Shown: positions 15,523-18,913 of the stretch, piece by piece
Layout: each line of letters begins with the position of its first letter
Numbering within the stretch: the first letter of the stretch is position 1
DNA from: DATIJJ01 sp039936115
GTDB lineage: Bacteria; Pseudomonadota; Gammaproteobacteria; DSM-16500
Assembly (NCBI GenBank): GCA_039936115.1
Contig: JBDTIZ010000194.1
Coordinates: forward strand, 1 to 18,913
DNA: 18,913 bases
Direction: 5' to 3'
Position numbers and translations under genes: made by a program
The notes under the pieces: model-generated
Databases searched by the model: none
Seen by the model: only the letters and a program-made list of their open reading frames with translations
What the model was told of the DNA's origin: nothing

Positions 15523-15551
15523 ACTATAGGCTGAAAAATTTAAAAAAACAA
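15523..15551 (-). promoter_or_regulatory. Sigma70-like promoter of the secreted-protein gene
   Basis: On the minus strand TTGTTT (15546-15551) and TATAGT (15523-15528) are spaced by exactly 17 bases. The -10 matches the consensus at 5 of 6 positions, and a T-rich spacer precedes it. Transcription would start near 15516, giving a leader of about 28 bases containing CAGGAG. It leaves little room for the promoter of the divergent dehydrogenase gene, which must overlap it. Confidence 0.55.
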
Positions 15552-15565
15552 TCGAGAGTATCTTT

Positions 15566-16318
15566 ATGAATCAAAAGTTGGTTGGAAAAGTTGCAATTGT
15601 GACGGGCGGAGGGAGTTGGATAGGTAAAGAAATTGCTGCCCTCTATGCAAGTCAAGGCGCTATGGTTTTTATTTTGGGGCGCGATGTGGTTAAGTTAAAA
15701 CAAGCCGTTACTGAAATTTCACATGACGGTGGAAATGCCGGCTATATTCAAACAGATATTAGTCAAGAACAATCAGTTCATCGTGCGATTGAACATATCA
15801 TTTCTGAATATGGACAAGTGGATATTGTTGTGCAAAACGCTGCGGTTTTTCCTATGCATGCGATTGATAAAATGCGCGTGCAAGATTGGCAATATGTGAT
15901 TGATATTAATTTAACGGGTTCATTTATTGTATTGAAAGCAGTAGCTACGATTATGAAAAAACAGCAGTCCGGTAAAATCGTATTTATTTCTTCAATAGCG
16001 GGTGAAAAATTGGGTTTTCCAGGATTTGCACATTATGCCGCCTCTAAAGCGGGAATGAATGGCTTAATGCGAACCGCCGCCTTGGAATTGGCAAGTTATA
16101 ATATCACAGTGAATAGTATTGAGCCGGGAAATATTTTTAACAATGAAATCTCTGCTGCAAGTCGATCTGAAATGAAAGCCATGTTAGATCAAATCCCACT
16201 GCGACGATTGGGTAAGCCAATTGATGTGGCTAACCTTGCTTTATTTTTGGCGACGGATGAATCGAGTTTTATAACGGGGCAGAATTTTGTGGTGGATGGT
16301 GGGGAGACGATTAATTGA
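15566..16318 (+). CDS. Short-chain dehydrogenase/reductase (FabG-like SDR), 250 aa
   Basis: This is a classical SDR of about 250 residues that uses NAD(P)H to interconvert a ketone and an alcohol. The cofactor motif TGGGSWIG spans 13-20, Asp64 (TDIS) contacts the adenine ring in the family, and NAA is at 91-93. The catalytic tetrad is Asn115, a Ser of ISSIAG (142-143), Tyr157 and Lys161 (YAASK). The C-terminal ITGQNFVVDGGETI is typical of FabG-like members. Arg39 in LGRD favours NADP(H), by family rules. The substrate cannot be read from the sequence: 3-oxoacyl-ACP, a 3-hydroxyacyl compound or a sugar are all possible. Only a weak GAGAG precedes the ATG. It stands alone, convergent with the M20 peptidase across a repeat hairpin. 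Confidence 0.88.
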   Translation: MNQKLVGKVAIVTGGGSWIGKEIAALYASQGAMVFILGRDVVKLKQAVTEISHDGGNAGYIQTDISQEQSVHRAIEHIISEYGQVDIVVQNAAVFPMHAIDKMRVQDWQYVIDINLTGSFIVLKAVATIMKKQQSGKIVFISSIAGEKLGFPGFAHYAASKAGMNGLMRTAALELASYNITVNSIEPGNIFNNEISAASRSEMKAMLDQIPLRRLGKPIDVANLALFLATDESSFITGQNFVVDGGETIN

Positions 16319-16323
16319 TTTAC

Positions 16324-16372
16324 CCTGTCACTCCGCACTTGTTGCGGGGTGACAGGCAAGGTGCGGTGACAG
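16324..16372. repeat. CTGTCACCCCGC-family hairpin between convergent genes
   Basis: CCTGTCACTCCGC (16324-16336) pairs with GCGGGGTGACAGG (16344-16356) around ACTTGTT as a 13-bp stem with one G-T pair. A further half-unit, GTGCGGTGACAG (16361-16372), follows. It fills nearly the whole gap between the stop codons of the dehydrogenase (16318) and the convergent M20 peptidase (16374), and so probably acts as a shared 3' structure. Confidence 0.75.
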
Positions 16373-16373
16373 T

Positions 16374-17789
16374 TTATTTTACTTGCTTACTGTGTTCAGC
16401 AATCACCTCAGCCACACAACACGTCAAATTTTTCCCCGTAGGAATATGTAAAAATTCATTCGGCCCATGCGCGTTTGATTTAGGTCCCAATACACCGGTA
16501 ATTAAAAATTGTGCGTCTGGAAATTTTTTTCCTAACATTCCCATAAAAGGAATCGTTCCACCTTCGCCCATATAAACTGCTTCTTTACCAAAATATTTTT
16601 TTGATGCTTGTTGCGATATGTTTTTTAACCATTCAGCTTCTACCGGCGCATTCCAACCATGAGCATTTTTACCCAGTGTGAAAGTCACTTTTGCACCGAA
16701 TGGCGGATTCGACTCTAACGTTGTTTTTAAAATCTTAGCAGCTGCCATCGCATCACATGTGGGCGGCAGACGCATGGACAAAGAAAATGATAATGTAGGT
16801 AAAGTAACGCTGCCAGCATTCTCTGGTTTAGGTAAACCGTCCGCGCCAATCACGGATAAAGCAGGGCGCCATGTGCGATTTAAAATTAATTCTGTCAAAT
16901 CAGTTGTTACAGTATTCACGTCTTTAATAAATGGATAATCATCATAGACATGTTTTCCTAGCACTTCTGCGGTTAATTGCGCTTGTTGTTTTCGTTCATT
17001 AGGAATTTCGACAAATAAATCATCTAACATGATTTCACCGTTAGATTCGTTTTCAATGCGCGATAATAATTGTCGCAAAATTAAAAAACAGGAAGGAACA
17101 ACACCACTCCCATTTCCAGAATGAATACCTTCTGTTAACACTTCAATTTTCAAGTCACCCGAGATCATGCCTCGTAATGATGTCGTCATCCATAATTGTT
17201 CGTAGTTGCCACAACCTGAATCTAGACAAATTATAAGACTTGGCTTTCCAATTCGATCTTCTAATACTTGAATGTAAAAAGGTAAATCATAACTACCACT
17301 TTCTTCGCAGGCTTCAATTAAAATAACGCAACGTGCATGCGGTAAATTTTGTTCGTGTAACGATTTGATGGCGGCAAGCGATGCAAATACAGCATAGCCA
17401 TCATCGGCAGCCCCGCGGCCATATAATTTTTCATCTCGTAAAACGGGTGTCCAGGGATCAAGTCCTGTTTCCCAGCCCGTCATTTCGGGTTGTTTATCAA
17501 GATGACCATAAAGTAATAGGGTTTCTGTTGAATTGCCTGGAATTTCGATAAAAATAACGGGTGTGCGATTTTCTGCCTGAACGACCTCAATGTGCATATT
17601 TTCTAATGCATTTTCATGGCACCAGTTTACAAGCAATGCAACTGCTTTATCCATATACCCATGTTGTTTCCAATCAGGATCAAATAAGGGTGATTTATTT
17701 GGGATACGGATGTAATCCATCAACGTGGGGACGATGGATGTATCCCATAAATGATCGATATATTTTTTATTTTGTTGGCTATTCATCAT
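16374..17789 (-). CDS. M20 family metallopeptidase (CNDP/carnosinase-like dipeptidase), 471 aa
   Basis: This is a cytosolic zinc peptidase of the M20 family, whose carnosinase-like members cleave dipeptides or other short substrates. The expected metal and catalytic residues are visible: His96 and Asp98 in LLLYGHLDKQP, bridging Asp129 in YGRGAADDG, the Glu162-Glu163 pair in EACEESGS, Asp190 in CLDSGCG, and the C-terminal zinc histidine His441 in NAHGPNEF. The dimerisation-domain motif GIHSG is near 221-225. The length fits the CNDP group. The frame opens with a TTG at 17798, but adjacent ATG codons at 17789 and 17786 sit 4-7 bases after GGA and are the likelier starts. It is leftward and monocistronic. 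The natural substrate cannot be told from sequence. Confidence 0.88.
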   Translation of the reverse strand: MMNSQQNKKYIDHLWDTSIVPTLMDYIRIPNKSPLFDPDWKQHGYMDKAVALLVNWCHENALENMHIEVVQAENRTPVIFIEIPGNSTETLLLYGHLDKQPEMTGWETGLDPWTPVLRDEKLYGRGAADDGYAVFASLAAIKSLHEQNLPHARCVILIEACEESGSYDLPFYIQVLEDRIGKPSLIICLDSGCGNYEQLWMTTSLRGMISGDLKIEVLTEGIHSGNGSGVVPSCFLILRQLLSRIENESNGEIMLDDLFVEIPNERKQQAQLTAEVLGKHVYDDYPFIKDVNTVTTDLTELILNRTWRPALSVIGADGLPKPENAGSVTLPTLSFSLSMRLPPTCDAMAAAKILKTTLESNPPFGAKVTFTLGKNAHGWNAPVEAEWLKNISQQASKKYFGKEAVYMGEGGTIPFMGMLGKKFPDAQFLITGVLGPKSNAHGPNEFLHIPTGKNLTCCVAEVIAEHSKQVK

Positions 17790-17806
17790 TTTTTCCAATT
17801 ATCCAT

Positions 17807-17835
17807 AAAATAGAAATAGTTGTTGCCCGGCTCAA
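17807..17835 (-). promoter_or_regulatory. Possible sigma70 promoter of the M20 peptidase gene
   Basis: On the minus strand TTGAGC (17830-17835) and TATTTT (17807-17812) are separated by 17 bases and each matches the consensus at 4 of 6 positions. The transcript would start only about 11 bases before the ATG, leaving just enough leader for the GGA ribosome-binding site. This is a weak call. Confidence 0.25.
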
Positions 17836-17965
17836 TATTGTAGCGAATTTTTTGAATTTGTAAGAGAATGGGAGTGGCATTTTGTACGATAAGGATATCA
17901 GGTCTTGTAAGGTAAGCTAACTCTTTTTCACAACGACTGATTAACAATTACTGGAGAAGTGATTT

Positions 17966-18334
17966 ATGCAGCAGAAACAGGTAGGTTTCACGTTGATTGA
18001 ATTAATAATTGTTATCATTATTCTAGGATTGTTAGCGGCTGTAGCAGTACCTAAGTATATGGCACTTTCAGGCAATACCAAAACTGCAGAAACGAATAGT
18101 ATTGCTGCTTCATTGACTGCAGCAAATGCAATTAATTATGCGGCGAGAAAAGCAAATGCAACGAAAGGTGTCGCAGTTGTAAATTGTACCGATTTATCAA
18201 AAGTGCTACTAGGCGGCTTGCCAACGGGTTATACGATTACTTCTTTTGCTGCAGCAGAAGATGCAACTGTTTCATGCACGTTGACAGGACCTGAGGCGAC
18301 AACATCAAGATTTAGTGCAACAGGGATACTCTAA
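17966..18334 (+). CDS. Type IV pilin-like protein, 122 aa (copy 1)
   Basis: This small prepilin has the class III signal MQQKQVG followed by FTLIELIIVIIILGLLAAVA. Prepilin peptidase would cut after Gly7 and methylate Phe8, and Glu12 is the invariant Glu5 of mature pilins. After the hydrophobic assembly helix the head domain is short and contains two cysteines, Cys74 and Cys104, which probably form the C-terminal disulfide loop (NCT...SCTLTGP). At 115 mature residues it is smaller than most major pilins (about 140-160), so it may be a minor pilin, a pseudopilin or a short major pilin. GGAG lies 9 bases before the ATG. It is followed after 42 bases by a paralogue of identical length. No pilus assembly genes lie in the window. 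Confidence 0.88.
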   Translation: MQQKQVGFTLIELIIVIIILGLLAAVAVPKYMALSGNTKTAETNSIAASLTAANAINYAARKANATKGVAVVNCTDLSKVLLGGLPTGYTITSFAAAEDATVSCTLTGPEATTSRFSATGIL

Positions 18335-18376
18335 TCTGCCGTCAATAGCATGGTTTTTAACAGAAGGTATCGTTGT

Positions 18377-18745
18377 ATGAGTCGTCAACAATCTGGTTTT
18401 ACCTTAATCGAATTAATTATCGTTGTAATCATCTTCGGTCTTTTAGCTATCGTTAGTGTACCTAAATTTATTAATCTTGAGGTAGCTGCTAAAACAGCTG
18501 CGATTAACAGTGTTGCTGCTTCCCTGTCAGCCTCAAATGCTGTGAATTATGTTTCACGTAAAGCGAGCCTAACAAAAGGGATTCCTATCTTGAATTGCAT
18601 GGATGTCGGATCGACATTAGAGGGTGGGTTACCTACAAATTACGCGATTATTTCTACTGCGACTATGGAAGATACCAATACTATGTGCACTTTGACAGGG
18701 CCGAGTGCTATCACTGCTACGTTTATGGCGACGGGGATTGCTTAG
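18377..18745 (+). CDS. Type IV pilin-like protein, 122 aa (copy 2)
   Basis: This is the tandem paralogue of the preceding gene: it aligns without a gap over all 122 residues, with about 71 identical (near 58%). It has the same cleavage site (MSRQQSG|FTLIEL), Glu12, the helix IIVVIIFGLLAIVSV, and the same cysteines at 74 and 104. The frame opens nine codons earlier (ATG at 18350) without a ribosome-binding site; AGAAGG 9 bases before the ATG at 18377 and alignment with copy 1 make that the start. The head-domain surface has diverged most (for example residues 31-38 and 94-103), while the C-terminal CTLTGP...ATGI is kept. The two are probably co-transcribed and may form one heteropolymer, or be alternative subunits. 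Confidence 0.87.
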   Translation: MSRQQSGFTLIELIIVVIIFGLLAIVSVPKFINLEVAAKTAAINSVAASLSASNAVNYVSRKASLTKGIPILNCMDVGSTLEGGLPTNYAIISTATMEDTNTMCTLTGPSAITATFMATGIA

Positions 18746-18754
18746 TTGTTTGTG

Positions 18755-18776
18755 CTGTCATTCTCGCGAAGGCGCA
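18755..18776. repeat. CTGTCATTCTCGCGAAGGCG repeat fragment
   Basis: CTGTCATTCTCGCGAAGGCG, starting 9 bases after the pilin stop, resembles a GC-rich repeat found between genes in many Proteobacteria (CTCGCGAAGGCGAG type), but only a short CGC/GCG stem remains. This may be the decayed arm of another palindromic repeat, and no second copy is in the window to confirm it. Confidence 0.3.
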
Positions 18777-18814
18777 CTAGCATCCGGTAAATCAGTATAG
18801 ATATTAAACACCCT

Positions 18815-18875
18815 TGAGAAAGCACTGTCACCCCGCATCTTACTCTGTCACCCCGCACTTGTTGCGGGGTCCGGG
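18815..18875. repeat. Composite CTGTCACCCCGC repeat at the right end
   Basis: TGAGAAAGCA (18815-18824) is followed by a half-unit CTGTCACCCCGC (18825-18836) and a second unit CTGTCACCCCGC (18845-18856) that pairs with GCGGGGT (18864-18870) around ACTTGTT. The 3' arm then diverges to CCGGG instead of GACAG, so the stem is only 7 bp. The order flank, half-unit, hairpin is the same as at 12790-12851. It lies downstream of the pilin pair. Confidence 0.7.
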
Positions 18876-18913
18876 TTTTAAATAATAAAAAACACATTTT
18901 TATTTTTTTAAAT

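Noticed and set aside
16315..16938. Two + strand open frames opposite the M20 peptidase gene
   Set aside because: They are antisense shadows of a gene whose metal-binding motifs are intact.
17870..17895. Sigma54-type promoter for the pilin genes (TGGCATTTTGTACGA)
   Set aside because: The GG is present, but the required GC ten bases later is GA, and no TTGC follows, so the match fails at an essential position.
18350..18376. Longer N-terminus for the second pilin
   Set aside because: It would lengthen the leader to 16 residues, lacks a ribosome-binding site, and breaks the alignment with the first pilin.
12790..18875. CRISPR-like array from recurring CTGTCACCCCGC units
   Set aside because: Copies are kilobases apart, in single or half units at gene ends, with no regular spacers and no cas genes.

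Overview
The window is AT-rich, densely coded gammaproteobacterial DNA with clear Shine-Dalgarno sites. Several traits point towards the Legionellales (Legionella/Coxiella/Aquicella-like lineages): a FadE-type acyl-CoA dehydrogenase with an N-terminal membrane segment, type IV-pilin-like proteins, many palindromic intergenic repeats, and a very long AT-rich orphan gene behind a sequence resembling the PmrA box of Legionella and Coxiella. The assignment to this order is an inference from composition and gene types, not from a marker gene.

Layout. (1) 1-1367: a leftward two-gene unit of unknown function, one gene encoding an all-helical repeat protein, ending in a large hairpin. (2) 1368-1882: a 515-bp divergent intergenic region with a DnaA-box-like palindrome and a sigma70-like promoter for the next operon. 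(3) 1883-7695: a tight rightward fatty-acid beta-oxidation operon, fadE-fadA-fadB (acyl-CoA dehydrogenase, thiolase, and bifunctional enoyl-CoA hydratase/3-hydroxyacyl-CoA dehydrogenase). (4) 7696-8044: a large nested inverted-repeat element, then a promoter region with PmrA-box-like repeats. (5) 8045-11221: a 1058-residue orphan protein, a candidate secreted effector. (6) 11228-12628 leftward: an exported flavin amine oxidase. (7) 12858-13418 leftward: a thioredoxin-fold peroxiredoxin-like protein, divergent from (8) a FadL/OmpP1-type outer-membrane channel at 13657-15000. (9) 15063-15488 leftward: a small secreted four-cysteine protein, divergent from (10) a short-chain dehydrogenase at 15566-16318. 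(11) 16374-17789 leftward: an M20 metallopeptidase. (12) 17966-18745: two tandem type IV-pilin-like paralogues of identical length.

Functionally, the clearest theme is fatty-acid use: FadL would bring long-chain fatty acids across the outer membrane, and FadE, FadA and FadB would degrade their CoA esters. No acyl-CoA synthetase (fadD) or electron-transfer flavoprotein gene is present in the window. The other genes look like independent units, most separated by hairpin repeats that sit at gene ends and probably also act as terminators. At least three palindromic repeat families are dispersed here: the CTGTCACCCCGC hairpin, the GTAGGGGCGAAC hairpin and the GTCCGCGG-ATCCA fragment. No RNA gene, insertion-sequence transposase or CRISPR array was found. 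The most interesting locus is the 1058-residue orphan together with its upstream direct repeats.
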